From Helianthus annuus (taxonomy: Eukaryota; Streptophyta; Magnoliopsida; Asterales; Asteraceae): a DNA stretch of 64,000 bases. Within the stretch, counting starts at the first letter, position 1; each line of letters starts with the position of its first letter. The notes beneath the pieces are model-generated. The model made no database searches, was not told the origin of the DNA, and saw only the letters and a program-made list of their open reading frames with translations. Both the position numbers and the translations under genes were made by a program. The stretch lies in NCBI RefSeq assembly GCF_002127325.2, contig NC_035435.2, positions 118,647,464 through 118,711,463 on the forward strand, read 5' to 3'. Below, piece after piece: positions 48,049 to 61,273 of the stretch.

Positions 48049-49694
48049 ACGTCTTGAAAGTAGAAAGTGTATCAACAAACTCCCCGTTTCATGTAGGAAG
48101 TGTGTTGACAAACTCCCCCTTAACATAAGCTCCCCCTTGAGTTATGCTCGTGAATGACTTGATCTTTAGTGCTTGAGACCCTTGTGGTGTTGATGATGGA
48201 CAGCGGCAACTCGATCATCTTCATCATTTGAGTGCCTTCACGTCGTGTCTTCATTCCGAAGCTTGTCATCGACCATGTTCTCCTTGCCTTTAGAATCTGC
48301 ACATGCAAGAAATCTAAACGCGTAATGAGAACAACTGCTTGGAATATAGTTAGTATAAACGAATGACACACATATGACCATATTTCAATCAAACACCGTC
48401 CGACACTTTAAAAGTTTAATAAATTTATCAATTTCAGTTTTAACTTTCAAAAACTTGCAAATTTTGACCGTTTATGAAGATTTAGTCAATTCGGTTTTCA
48501 ATCAGGTTTCAGGTAACGAAGACTCGAGATCCAACATCGTACGATCGAAAATAAATAGAAATAAAATCTTTTTGGCTTTTAGAAAGTTTATATTAAGACA
48601 CACCTAAAATATTTTTGATATTTTTGAATATTTCAAATGTAAAGACAGAAAGCAGTAAATAAATATTTACAGACATTCTTTTTGTGAGTTTCGAGGGTAA
48701 GAGAATCATATCAGTGTACGGTCATGCCAAAGCGCTCTTGTTGTTCAGTTAGTTAACATTAAAATAAGCATCCTATAACGATTATCGGTATTGTTGTCCA
48801 CATAAGCTCAACTTATCAAATGTAATCATGATTAGGGGATACGTTAAGGTATGATTTATACTTACCGACCGGTGTTCATCCACATCACGACACATTCCCG
48901 TATCAAGGTATGCACGAGGGTTCATCTTACCGGTGAGTATACCGATTATCATCTGTTTGACCGTATATGATGTGAGATTCTCACTTATTTTGAATGAAAA
49001 CAAGCCCTATGTGATAGAATCACTTATTGATGAGGAACTTGATTTTCATATGCATGAGGGCACAGGAGCAAGTCCGTGAACAGGTCAGTACTTTCGTACA
49101 ACAGAGAGACGAACTTGACTCCCGGATAAATGTGATATTTTATCACTTATTTGTTTGGACATGTGATTGTTTATCACTTATTGAGGTCGAATGCAGTATG
49201 TACACGCATGTATAGTATCATGGAAGATCTAGACTTGCGTCCCCGTTATTTTTCGGTAAAAGATACAGCCATGATACCCAGATGATAAGCAACATAAAGA
49301 CCGAATATCTCAGAACCTCGGCAATCTATCAACCGAAATTTCGGTACTAAGACCATATGCCAATGAATGGTTCCCACCTGGTCTTCAGTCGATTTAAGTT
49401 TATATCACCCTGCACACTTTAAAATGATTGTGAGCCTACCGATACATCTTATATAGAGCTGCTTATCGTATTTCAGTTAAGGTTAAAGAGGTTTGGACAG
49501 ACCACTGATGTACTATCATTTTCTCTTTTGCTCGCCAGGAAACTCATTTTTGTTTTTCTATTGTTTTTGTGTTTTTGAAATTTTTCGATGTTTTTGGATT
49601 TTCAAATTTTGGATTTACTCCCCCTAAAATCAATAAACTAAGACAAATTTAAAAACACAAAGGTATTTACAAAAATGATTTTCCGATGTTGGTT
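48049..49694 (-). other. Copia-5 3' region without coding frame
   Basis: This corresponds to the accessory-ORF region of Copia-1 and Copia-2, but no comparable frame is visible. It carries repeated purine tracts (AGGGGGAG type on the minus strand near 48112, 48131 and 49618). The last follows pol directly, as in Copia-2. Confidence 0.55.
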
Positions 49695-52600
49695 TTACTC
49701 TTGCTTGACCTTAATGCCGTTTACCAATAATAAAAAGTCAAATCTTGATTTGTCAAATGCTTTGGTAAAAAGGTCGGCACGTTGATCATCGGTGTGGACC
49801 TTAACAACATCGATTAGCCTTTTCTCAAAGCAATCACGTATGAAGTGATACTTGATTTCGATGTGTTTGGTCTTTGAATGCTGCACAGGATTTCTAGTGA
49901 TCTGTAAAGCAGCAGAATTATCAACGTAAATAGGAGTAGTTAGGAATTCAAAACCGTAGTCGCGTAATTGTTGTTGGATCCACAGGACTTGGGAGCAACA
50001 ACTTGAGGCAGCAATGTATTCAACTTCGCATGTTGATGTAGCGACGCACGTCTACTTCTTGCACTGCCATGTGACTAGGCGATTTCCTAAAAACTGACAT
50101 CCAGCCGTTGTGGATTTGCCGTCGATTTTGCATCCGCCAAAATCAGAATCACTGAAAGCGATCAAGTCAAAGTTATTATCCCTAGGGTACTATAGACCGG
50201 TGTCAGGGCAACCCTTCAAATAACGAAAAATCCTTTTGACAGCTGCAAGATGTGAGGCCTTCGGGTTGACTTGATATCTGGCAAGAAGGCACGTTGGGTA
50301 CATTATATCTGGTCTTGATGCTGTGAGGTACATAAGAGATCCGGTCATCGCGCGATAGTATGAGGGACTAACAGCTTCACCCTTCAAGTCTGGAGTAATT
50401 CCGTGATTTAGTGGCAATGGGGTACCAATGGGCGTTGCATCAGACATCTGGAACCAGCTCAAGATGTCACCAACATATTTAGTCTGATGGATGAATATCC
50501 CAGACTCAGTTTGTTGCCCTTGTAGGCCCAAAAAGAAGGTCATTTCCCCCATAGCACTCATCTCGAATTTATCCTGCATAATGCGCTCGAAATTCCTACA
50601 CAAAACATCATTAGTAGAACCAAAAATAATATCATCAACGTATACCTGTACCAGAAGAAGATCTCCATATTGTTCTTTGATGAAAAGAGTACAATCGATA
50701 AGACCTCTGCGAAAACCATTCTCCAGCAGATAATTTGATAAGGTTGCGTACCAAGCTCGTGGTGCTTGATGTAGACCATAAAGAGCTTTGTTGAGCAACC
50801 AAACCCGATCGGGATGGATAGGATCTTCAAAACCTGGAGGCTGTTCGACGTACACCTCTTCTTCAACCACACCATGTAAGAATGCACTTTTGACGTCCAT
50901 CTGGTAAACCTTGAATCCTTTGAATGAGGAATAAGCCAGAAAGATCCGAATTGCTTCCAGACGTGCAACAGGTGCATATACTTCGTTGTAGTCGATCCCT
51001 TCAATCTGACGAAAACCTTGAACGACTAAACGTGCTTTGTTTCGGATAACAACTCCACGGTCATCCTTTTTGCATTTGAAAACCCAACGGGTACCAATCT
51101 TCTTGTAGCCAGCAGGTTTCTCTACGAGTTTCCAGACACCAAGCTTCTGGAATTGTTGCAGTTCTTCCTGCATTGCTTCAACCCAAGAATTATCTTTCAT
51201 GGCTTCTTTCCAAGTTCTTGGTTCTTCCTGTGAGACATAACACGCGAAAGACCAATCATTTTGTTGCCCGGATTCTCGAATAGCTGCATACAGGCCTGCA
51301 TTGTTGTTGTTCCGCAACATGTTTCTTGTTTGAATGTCACTTTGCACATTTCCGATGATGTTTTGTTCAGGATGGGTATTGTGAATCCTTGTTTCTGGAT
51401 TATCTGGAACTGGAATATTTATACCCAGATTGTTGAAATTGAGATCAACAACTAAATCAATGCCCGGAATTGACGAAGAGGATGATGCAGTAGCTTCAGC
51501 TGTTCTAGGAGCATCCACTGGAGGAGTACCCTCTGAAGTACCATGAACTGCTGTTGTTGGAGCTTCTTGATCTGCATTTAGAAATTCATCATCCTCTGAA
51601 GATTCGTTCAATTCGGTTGCATCGTGAAAATCCTCATTATCGAGAGCATTGTTGTTCACTGAAGATGGTTCTTGATTGACAAGAATTGGACGAACCACCG
51701 GTGAAACTGTTGCGTTGTCACTCTCGAAAAACATCCTTGCCGCAGCATTTTCTTCAACGGCTTCAACATTGATCAAATTGAAAAAGTCATCGTACTCAAA
51801 CATCCAAGGCTGACCAGGACATTTGACTGGCAATGTGTGCCTTTGTACTCTGACCTCAGACCATTCCTCGACCCTTTTAGTCTCTAGATTCTAGACTCTT
51901 AAGTTTGGGGTGGCATACCCAAGAAAGTATCCCTCAATTGCTTTTGCCCCAAACTTTCCATTAGGATCGATGATTGTGCATGGAGCTCCAAACGGTTCAA
52001 GATACGACAAATCTGGTTTCCGTTTGTGAAGAAGCTCAAAGCAGGTCTTGTTGTGCCTTTTTACTGTAAGGACTCGGTTCAATGTATAACATGCAGAGGC
52101 CACAGCTTCAGTCCAGAGTGGACTGGGCAACTGTGACTCTACCAACATAGTCCTAGCAGTCTCGATCAATGTGCGGTTCTTACGTTTAGCGACGCCATTC
52201 TGTTGAGGAGTATAAGCTGCATTAAATTCGTGAAGAATACCTTTTGAAGTGCAAAACTCCGCCATGGCATGATTTTTAAATTCAGTACCATTGTCGCTGC
52301 GTATCCGCCTAACCTTCAACTTATACAAATTCTCAATCTGAATGATTAAGTTTTTGATAATACCAACTGTTTCACTCTTGTGTGCCATGAACGCCACCCA
52401 AGAAAATCTTGAATAATCATCAGTTATCACGAGGCAATATTGATCATTCCTGATGCTTTTGTGCTTCACAGGACCGAACAAATCCATGTGCAAATGTTCA
52501 AGAGGAACTGCCACCGTGTTGATCTTCTTTGTAGGGTGTCGCTTCTTCATTTGTTTTCCTTTCTGGCACGAAACACAGACGTCTTGAAGATGGAAGTTTT

Positions 52601-53132
52601 TAAGAGGAACACCATTCACCAATTCATTTGATACCAAATGATTCATTTTGCGTAAGTGAATGTGACCCATTCGCTTGTGCCAAGAGATTGAGTCTTTTTC
52701 TATGGCTTTGGAAACGAAACATGTTGCTTATGCAGACGTAGTGATAGCTTGGCTCATATCAAGGACATACAAATCATTTATCCTTGGAGCTGATAAGAGA
52801 ATCCATTCTTTTGGAATTTTGAAGCCCGGCTTCAGCACATAACATCCATTAGCATCAAAGTGTACTGAGAACTGCTTATCACAGATTTGAGGAACGCTGA
52901 GAAGATTGTGATCAAGTTGTTGTACAAAGTTGATCTTATTAAAGCTGGCAATCCCGTTGGATATTATTCCTTCACCCGTAATATATCCGCCCTTATCTCC
53001 AGCAAAAGCAACATAACATCCTCTAATAGATTTTACGTCGTAGAGAAGCTTCATGTCGCCTGTCATGTGCCTGGATGCCCCACTATCAACAATCCAATGA
53101 CTACTGATAGATCCTCTTGGAACACCCTGCAC
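49695..53132 (-). pseudogene. Copia-5 pol, single frame with four stops and a dead integrase
   Basis: Protease HWIVDSGASRHMTG lies near 53090. The integrase has HLHMDLFGPVKH, IRSDNGTEF and PQQNGVAKRKNR. The last should be VAERKNR: the catalytic Glu is Lys, codon 52185-52187. RT has [14 protein letters not shown] and YVDD at 50631-50642. RNase H ends with ADLFTKAFDKSR at 49695. The whole stretch stays in one frame. In-frame stops lie at about 52726, 51888, 50187 and 50052. Most of them fit C-to-T or G-to-A change of Gln or Trp codons. Relative to the gag C-terminus this frame is +1, with a 32-base overlap (53101-53132). Confidence 0.9.
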
Positions 53133-53875
53133 ATGAACTCAATTGATTAGTTGGAGATGGGGACCCAAGCCATTGTGGTCTTGAGTCTTCCATTACAATA
53201 ACTTCTTTTCTTTGATGATTTGTAAATTGTGATGATCCCCCTGATTCAATAACCGCTTTTGGTTTCCAGGTCTGTTTTGTTTCACCAGTGTTATTCTTTA
53301 AAATTTTAACTTCATGGTTGTTTGAAGTTTTTGAATTGTCTGGTTTGACAGAAACAGATGTTATGTTAACCACATCGGTCTTAATCGCCTTTTCAATTTT
53401 GTTGACCTGTTGGCGTTTCTGTTTCTTTTCCCTTTCTTTTATAAGATAGGGATCTTGTTTTGCAGAAACAGATCGCTTGCGGTCAGTTTGGTCACGGGGA
53501 TCATCAACTTTTCCTTTTTGTTTATGAAGATACGGACAGTTTCGAATTACATGTCCAATTGTACCACATTCAAAACATGATCTTCGTTCAACAAACCCCG
53601 AAGTATCATGTGATCGTCTTGCCGATGATGATGAACTTTGTGATCCCGAGGTACTAGGTTTTGAACAGTTTGGTTCATTTCTTTTCAACACTGTTGCTTG
53701 TTTAACAAAATCTAAGTTAGATTTGTTTTCAAACGTTTCAATTTTGTCCGTTCCCTTTGATTTCACAAAGTCCACCTGCTTGTTCTTCTTTTGGGTCTGT
53801 TTCTTCTGACCCTGAGTCGGTGATTTTCCTTTTGGTTTGGTATGATTTTGTTGCCTTTTCTCTGTTGGTAATTTC

Positions 53876-56800
53876 TGTAACACCTCGAAATTTTGTGTCC
53901 AATAATGTATTGACACGTGTCTTGAGTTTATACGTGGCGTTTAATATTAAATAAAGGACTAAAGTTGACAAACCTTGAAAGTATGTAAATTCGAGGGTTA
54001 TAAATGTCATCCAAGGGTAAGTATACTGTATAGTAACCCTAAACGATGCTCGTACCTTCAAACGAATAAATCATGGATCGTACGGAAGCGAAACGCGGAA
54101 GAAAGTGAGAGATTACAAGCTGCAGGGGGTTAACTGTGTCAACATATTTAATTATACCTCTGAGTGACCCTTTGACGAACCCGAGGCTTTGTAACAGTAA
54201 AATACGCTCACTAGAAAGTACTGTATAAATTCCGCGAAGTTCCGTTTTAAAACGAGAAATTATGATCAAATTCGTACGAGAAGGGCTAAAAGCGTCAACA
54301 ATGAAAGTTAAGGCTTTCCGGATAACTAACAAAATAACCGGGGACTTAACAATGCGGGTAAATAACACGAGGCCCTTGGTTGTAAATAATCGAGGGCCAA
54401 ATCGCAAAGTTACCCCTTCAAACCCGAAAGGTCAGGTTATTAATTACCGAAGATTTCGTTATTAATTACAAAGATTTAGGCAATGATTATAAAAGATTCA
54501 AAAATCCAGAAACTTTAGACCTAACGCGGGCCGCGTAAAGGTCATGGGTAAGTTGATGCGGGCCGCGAGCCTTCTGCAATTACGCGTTCTGATATGAGAA
54601 CTCAGGCGACCCGCGTACAAGGCTGCCTGATCTTCCATGCGGGTCGCGTGAACCACCCAGATGCAGAAACTTTGGACAGACTTGTTGTTTGAAGTTGTGA
54701 ACGATCAAAAGTGCAATAAGTGAAGCATGGGTGCCCCCTACTTGCCTCCTAGCATCAAGGGCCACCTGCTGAACATCCATACTCACTTGTAGCCTGAGTT
54801 GTAATGATCTAGAGGCCATTCTTGCACTATAAATAGGCCTACATTATGCATAAGTTCACCACACCTCAAAACACCTCTTCTGATCATTCCTGAAGCTCCC
54901 AAGTGTTCTTCTATAATCCTAAGTCGTGCACTAAGTCTCTGTAAGTATGCCAAACCTTCTATGGCTTTGTTTTTGCTTAGTTTAGCCTAAAAGTCAATCC
55001 GTCGTAACTAACGATTGACTTTGCGATAAATCACGAATGGTCCAGTGAATTGTCGAATCAAAAGTAGTTATGTGTTGGTATTTATGTGGGTAATAAACCC
55101 CTAAAAGGATTCCCCCTGATCACCACTCTAACTAGTTCAAATGTCGAGTCAAACGTATACTTAAAAAGTCAACAGAAAGCCATTTTTGCGATTCTTGCAT
55201 AATCTGTAATATAGATGATATGAAACCTGTTTGAACACTCATAAAACATGATAATCAGTATACTAACTTGTCTAAGCTCGTTTGATTCGGCCATTTGCTA
55301 TATTGACCCGGTTCGGAGCCGAATGTCGCAAAAGTTTGACTTTTGCTTTGACTTCAGTTCTGACCCGTTTTAGTGCAATGTAGATATGCCTTAGGACTCT
55401 CTTAGGACCAGGTCACGTGATGGTATCACCCTCTGTGACCGGTTCGTTGTTTGTCCGAGTCTTTTACGCATTTCCGTTAATTGCTTAAAAGTTGACCGTA
55501 ACGCCCTTTTTAAAATAAAACGAGTATTTCGGACACGTGAAGGGACCATAACCTTGCTTACTAAATTCTAAGCATGTCCCTAAAGTTTCACGCCAATCCG
55601 AGGTCTAGAATAGGAGTTATGCTAAATAGCGCAATTAAAGGAAACTTTAGTAATAAACGGCGCGATTAGCATAACGCCTACCTAAACCAAGATTTCGTCA
55701 CCAAACCTTTTACTCACTGTTGTAAAATAATATTTTGGGATTTTTAAAGATTTTTAATTATTTTTAACCTGCTCATAACCTGCGGTTATGGCTACGGTTC
55801 GGTAAATACCGAATATGCCCTTTTCGGCCAAAACTTGAGTTCTACAAGGTCTTTTGACCCGATTCTAGTTGCTACTGATTTTAAACAATAAATAAAGTAT
55901 TTTAGACTTTATAGACTGTTTGGGAAACTCAGATTTCCTGTAGAACTCTAAAACCTCTTTTTAAAAGTCTTTAAAAATGACCGAAAAACCCTACGGGGCG
56001 TATATTGAACTAAAACTCGTTACATGCATCACGGAAGGTATCCTACTGATACCACAACCTCTTTAAGGCATATTAACTTAGGAAACAAGTGTAGGACTCT
56101 TACGGTTACCCGTTGCGCCTATTGCGCGCACGGTTCGGCTTATGTAACTAGTTTACATAAATTAGCCGATACGGGTCAAACCATATTATTTTGACCCCAA
56201 AAATCCAGAGTGTGAATATTAAACCTATATAAAACAAGTCTTCGAACGTGTTGGGTCAGAATCACCTTCCATTCTCGGTTTTCGCCTTTCACGCGATTAA
56301 ACCGTATCTATCCCTTGAAACTGACCGGTCTAGGCTACGGCTAATATAAAGACCCGTTAGGATTCTAATAGGTTATTTTAAAACCTTCGTTCCAGAATAG
56401 GAGCCCCAGTAAAAGATATCTGTGATTTAATCAATTTAGGACAATACTTGCAAAGGTAAATACTTTTAACTTATTTTCCGTATTACGGGCTTGGGTTACG
56501 GTATATATAAAATACCGCTTGATCGAGCATCAAATCTTCCATCGTTTGGTGGTTAATTGAATAATCTGATCGGCTCGTTTAAACAGTCTTGTTACTTAAA
56601 AGCCTTTGGGGGCCCGGATATCCTAGGCATCATTTTACGAAATGGCCACGACCTCGACATCCGGGTGTAGGCGTACACCCGATATTATGTCTATATTAAT
56701 AAAAGACGTAACCGTTGGTTTACCCACCTCGGTTTTACGCAATGTGGTGTGTCTATTGATCTTTAACCCGGACTAGATCCGGGCTACTGAACGCAAAAGG

Positions 56801-57256
56801 AACATGTAATTCGTTCACAAGATTATAATATTAAATAATTCTCCCAAGTTATAAAAGAGTTTGTGCCTTGTACATTCAAATCAATTTTTAATAAACATTT
56901 TACAAAAGTGTCGGTTGAATGTATTTACCAGTGTAAACTGACGTATTTTCCCAAAAAGATTAAGTGCAGGTACTACACGTAATCGGCTGGCTATAGCTCC
57001 TTAGCATCTTAAGAAGTCTCGCAAGCTTTGATGCCTTGTCTGTTGAACAACACTTTTTATTATTTTGATTCTCCTGTGGATACTATTCAACTATTGTGAT
57101 ACATTCGATATTACAATCAATGGTTGGATTATATTTATCTTTATGCTTCCGCTGTGCATTCATATATTGTGTGGTTTGACTATATTGTTGCCAACTACGT
57201 CATGGTAATCCCCCACCGGGCCCACCGGTGATACACGTGGAAATCGGGGTGTGACA
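53876..57256 (+). mobile_element. LTR-6: 3.4 kb solo LTR in Copia-5 gag
   Basis: It starts TGTAACACCTCG, ends GGGGTGTGACA and is flanked by the target duplication ATTTC (53871-53875 and 57257-57261). No internal domain, primer site or purine tract is present, so it is a solo LTR left by LTR-LTR recombination. A plus-strand TATAAATAG lies at 54828-54836. The termini and length suggest Ty3/gypsy, but there is no coding part to prove it. Confidence 0.88.
54522..54836 (+). promoter_or_regulatory. LTR-6 promoter: GCGGG(C/T)CGCG boxes and TATA
   Basis: Four CG-rich boxes (GCGGGCCGCG near 54525 and 54558, GCGACCCGCG near 54606, GCGGGTCGCG near 54639) precede TATAAATAG at 54828. The third is the inverted form. 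LTR-3 also has CG-rich palindromes beside its TATA box. Confidence 0.5.
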
Positions 57257-60200
57257 ATTTCTTATTGCCATATTGTTTTCGAACTTCGGCCTTTGGAATA
57301 GGAGGACACTGTGTAACTGTAACATGTGGTCCTGTCTTTCCCAAAAACTTACTTGTCGAATTTTCAAAGACTTTACTGATTAAAGATTGATTTACATTCT
57401 TAATAGGAAAATCTTTGTCGGAATAAAATTTATCATCACCAACAAGAGTGTACAACAAATTCACACTCTCCGACTCTTTTGCAGACGAGGACTCGATTGC
57501 AACAGTCTTAGCGGGTTATGCAGGAGGATCACATAGAATATGATTCTCAAGAGGTATGTCCTCTTCTTTGATTTCCGCATCAGACTTTGCTGGTATAGTA
57601 TCATCGGATTCATCATCAGAAGAATCAGCATCCTCAATGATAACTGGAGGATCCTGATTCAGTTCAGCAGAAGACACACATGTATCCGCTAATACATCTG
57701 AATCTGATGATACTTCTTTCCTATATCCGAGTCTTGTTGCAAATTCCTTAACGTCTAGAGGCACAGATGGTTCAAAGAAAGCTCTATCCTCCTCGTCAGG
57801 CATTGCATCATAATTATGTCTCACAGGTGGTGGACATTTCTTGTAACCTATGCATGTGACATCCCGTTTCTCTTTCTGAACGTCAATGATGTGATCCAAC
57901 ACATAGCTAGAGCTCAAATACTGTCTAGCTTAAGTTGGATCGCCTCACTTTCGGTTTTCACACAAGCCATTTCTTTTTGCATTATCTCAAGACGAGTTAT
58001 ATACAAATTAATGTCAGTTTGTTTTCTGGAAACCATTTTAGTTAATTCGGTTTTATCTTTCTTTAATTTCTCAATTACCGATTTAAACTCCTTTTCATGG
58101 TTTTCATAAAACATATTGGCTTCTGTGCACTTGGAAAGATCCACGGTCAATTTCTGGTTGTGGATAAACGTCACATCATATTTCTCTTGCAAAGCCTCGT
58201 GTTTGCTTTGCAATTCACACCACTTGGCATTTAATGAAACATGTTTGTCTTGCAAGTCAAACAAACTAGCTTGTAAATCATCATGTTTGCCTTGCAACTC
58301 AGACATGTTTGCTTCTAAATCAGCACATTTAACACGCAAACTATCACAGTTATCACAATTAACAGCAGTGGGTTCATCGACACATACCTGACTTGATGAA
58401 CTGTCGACATTCGCCATAAAGGCTGAATGGAGAGAAGACGAAGAATAAGCAGCTTGATCCACCAAAATAGATCTTCTAGTTGTTCCTGCTGCAGCTTCCT
58501 CCAAAAGCTCATCAATATCTGCATCGACTGACCCACTTGATGTCTCACCCACATGATCATCACCTGAACTCGAGGACTCCTCGTCTGAACTTCTACTGTA
58601 ACCAGAAGAGTCTTCATCCTCAGAAGATTCACCACCATTGGCGGAAGAATCTCCACCACTGGCGTGATTTAAAGCCTTGACAACCTCAGCAAAACACGCC
58701 GTTCCATCCGGAGCATCACTACTCAACTGGATTGACCAATCACAACCTTCATCTACTTGAACCACAAGTGCCTGGTTGGCATTTGATGGTCCTGTTTGGC
58801 TTTGGTTGTTGACAGGTATCAACGTACGCTCAGTATTCCTGTTCTGATTTTGCTGGTTGCCTTGGTTTCTGAAAGGATTCTGGTTCCCATGCTGTGCTGG
58901 CTTTGTGCATTCCCTTTTGAAATGACCCCGTTCACCACAGTTAAATCATTTTACTTCCTGCTTATCGAACCCATACTTGGTGTCTTTCTTGCTTTCCAAG
59001 CTGGTTCTGCCAGTTCTTTCCATGAAATCCTTTGCCCTCCTCACAGCACTTGCAAAGGCCCACTTGATGTCCATCAAATCCATCTCTTCCTTATCAATCT
59101 GCTGATAGTCTTCTTGTGTCAGATTAATGTTGCCAATCTGACCTTCCATTAACCCACAGTATGCGCTCACTAAAGTGTTTAGCAGCTCCATGTGTTCCTT
59201 TGCTACTTCCACACAGACCTTTGAAAAGCTTGAAGTGTCGAGCCGTACTGTATTTGGCTTAGATTGCTGACCTGTAGATGACGTGCTTCCATAACAAGCC
59301 TGTTGTTGAGCAGGAAGTGGATTCCCATAGAGATCAGTGCTTGTGACAAATGCCATTTGAAGAGGAGCATGAGAGACTGGTCTTGCAGAAGAGGTGCTTG
59401 AGGTTCCATAATACATTCAGGATTCTGTGGAACTGGAACCTTCTTTGCCTTTAAAGTTTCTTCTTGATCCTTGTTCTCCAAAAGCTGCACAAAGTCGTTG
59501 ATGTTGGTAGTAGCCAAAGCCCCGTTGTATTTTAGAATCTCCAAGAAACTATTCCACTAGGGTGGCAACGCATCAGCAAACTTTTTCACTACCTCCACTG
59601 GAGTCGTTACAACCCCAAAGTTACCCAATTCGGTAAGCAAATGATAAAACCGACTTGTGATGTCTCCCAAAGACTCCTTATCCATACACGTGAAGCCATC
59701 GAATTCTTTCTTGAGTAGATCATGTCGCAATTGACGTGTTGCTTCATTTCCTACCCCTATGGTCTTCAACGCGTCCCACAACTTCTTTGTTGTCTTGAAA
59801 CTGACAAACTGATGGTAAATATCTTTGCTTAACGCCTGAGTAAGAATGGCGTATGCTTTCTTTTCCAGATCATACGTCTTCTTTTGATCTTCTGGAAGAT
59901 CGGCAAACGTAGCAGCAGATGAAGCAGCAACCTCTATTGTTTGATCGAAATCTGTGGTGAATCGTAACCATAATTCCGTATTTTGCCCAAGCACGTATGT
60001 GTAGAAACGATCAACCCATCCCGGATATTCATTTAAATGCATCAACTTTGGAGGCCGATTCAAACTTCCGGTTTCGCTCTCGCTCAATAAAATGCTTTGA
60101 ATACTGGGCGTCTGATTCGATACGAAAGCCCATTGACCGGTTGATATAGCATTTGCTTGCGTAGAAGTTGATACGGGAGATTCGGCCCATGAAGGAGATA

Positions 60201-60262
60201 AACTAGTATTCCGGTACTTTCCCTCATCCGGCGACGGAGTTCCCCACCAACTCGGATTCATT

Positions 60263-61258
60263 GTTGATATGGAAAAATGATCACCTGAAAATGACACCTC
60301 AAATAAACAGTTAAGCCACAAGTGTAAACCTTCTGTTTAAAATTAAGTGTTTCGACGAAACCAAAATTCCACGAAACAGACTTAGAAGTTGTTATAATTA
60401 CGAACAGATTTTGTAAACTATAGTTGACGAAACAAGAAAGTCTTGGTGAAACAGAAGTCTTGACGAAACAGCCCAAAAAGTTTTTACTGTTTGGCGAAAT
60501 AAAGTTTTTAATTTTGGGCTTTACGAAAAAGTTTAAGCCCAATTTAGTAATAACGTCCAATTATGCGAAACCCAATACGTAATACGTGTTTGACGAAACA
60601 GTTTTGGTGTATAGGGGCTTGACGAAACTGATTTAAGCCCAAATGACTTGACGAAACAGAATTTTATGTCTTTGGGCTTTGGGCTTGACGAAACAAAACA
60701 ATATTTTGGCCCACTTAAGGTTGACGATACAGGATTCAAATCCCGCACCTGTTTCGTCGATAGTGTTTGACGAAAGTGGAATCTTGTTTCGTTGAAAGTC
60801 TGTTTCGCCGAGAAAGTTGTCAGGGGTTGGTAAACTGTTTTAGCTTTATCCTTTTCTGACACACAACAGACAACTTTCAGCTAAGACATGATGCTTTCAC
60901 CAAACAAGTAAGGTTGCAAATATTTTAATCCTATATCAGTTTCCAATGCACAAACACCTTCACATATAATTTTTTAAAGATCAAAAAGTATGAAATGTGA
61001 AGAACACTATGAAGAACACCATGAACATCATGAAATTTCCGGTGAACCGAAACTTTCTGAACACGAGTAAAAGCTTAAAACTTCACTAAAAACCACTTTT
61101 AATCATGTAAAAATGATAAACAACAAGGTTTTTATATGAACTTTCAGCAAACAACAAGATTTAAACCCGATTAACAATGTTTTTCAGAAAAATATAAACT
61201 TTAAAACCCGAAAACAACCAAGAACACCTCGGTTTTAACAAGGAGAAGAGCCTTCCAA
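60263..61258 (-). repeat. Copia-5 leader: dispersed TGACGAAACAG word array
   Basis: Between 60350 and 60810 about seventeen copies of (T)GACGAAAC(AG) or its close variants (GCGAAAC, GCGAAAT, inverted TGTTTCGTCGA) occur at irregular intervals. No coding frame is supported. The rest up to the primer site is AT-rich. Confidence 0.8.
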
Positions 61259-61271
61259 GGCTCTGATACCA
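61259..61271 (-). other. Copia-5 primer-binding site (tRNA-iMet)
   Basis: The minus strand reads TGGTATCAGAGCC two bases from the 5' LTR. Confidence 0.92.
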
Positions 61272-61273
61272 CT

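Larger units (their letters stand above)
53101..60262 (-). pseudogene. Copia-5 gag, broken and interrupted by LTR-6
   Basis: The ATG at 60262 opens MNPSWWGTPSPDEGKYRN. The gag core follows (TTKKLWDALKTIGVG, KEFDGFTCMDKESLGD). A TAG near 59557 stands before WNSFLEILKYNGALATT, and a frameshift follows near 59400-59450. A CCHC knuckle lies at about 58905-58948, but its first Cys codon is TGA (stop), leaving FNCGERGHFKREC. Then come a Ser/Glu/Asp-rich region (58400-58680), a coiled-coil-like segment with repeated LQ(D/G)KH(D/V) units (58140-58320) and another frameshift near 57914. After LTR-6 the C-terminus resumes with a second knuckle CFECGTIGHVIRNC near 53540-53580. The frame is consistent on both sides of LTR-6. 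Confidence 0.82.

Noticed and set aside
47655..48050. Minus-strand frame of 131 codons as a gene
   Set aside because: It runs across the duplicated LTR end and the gypsy fragment junction, so it is a chimeric artefact.
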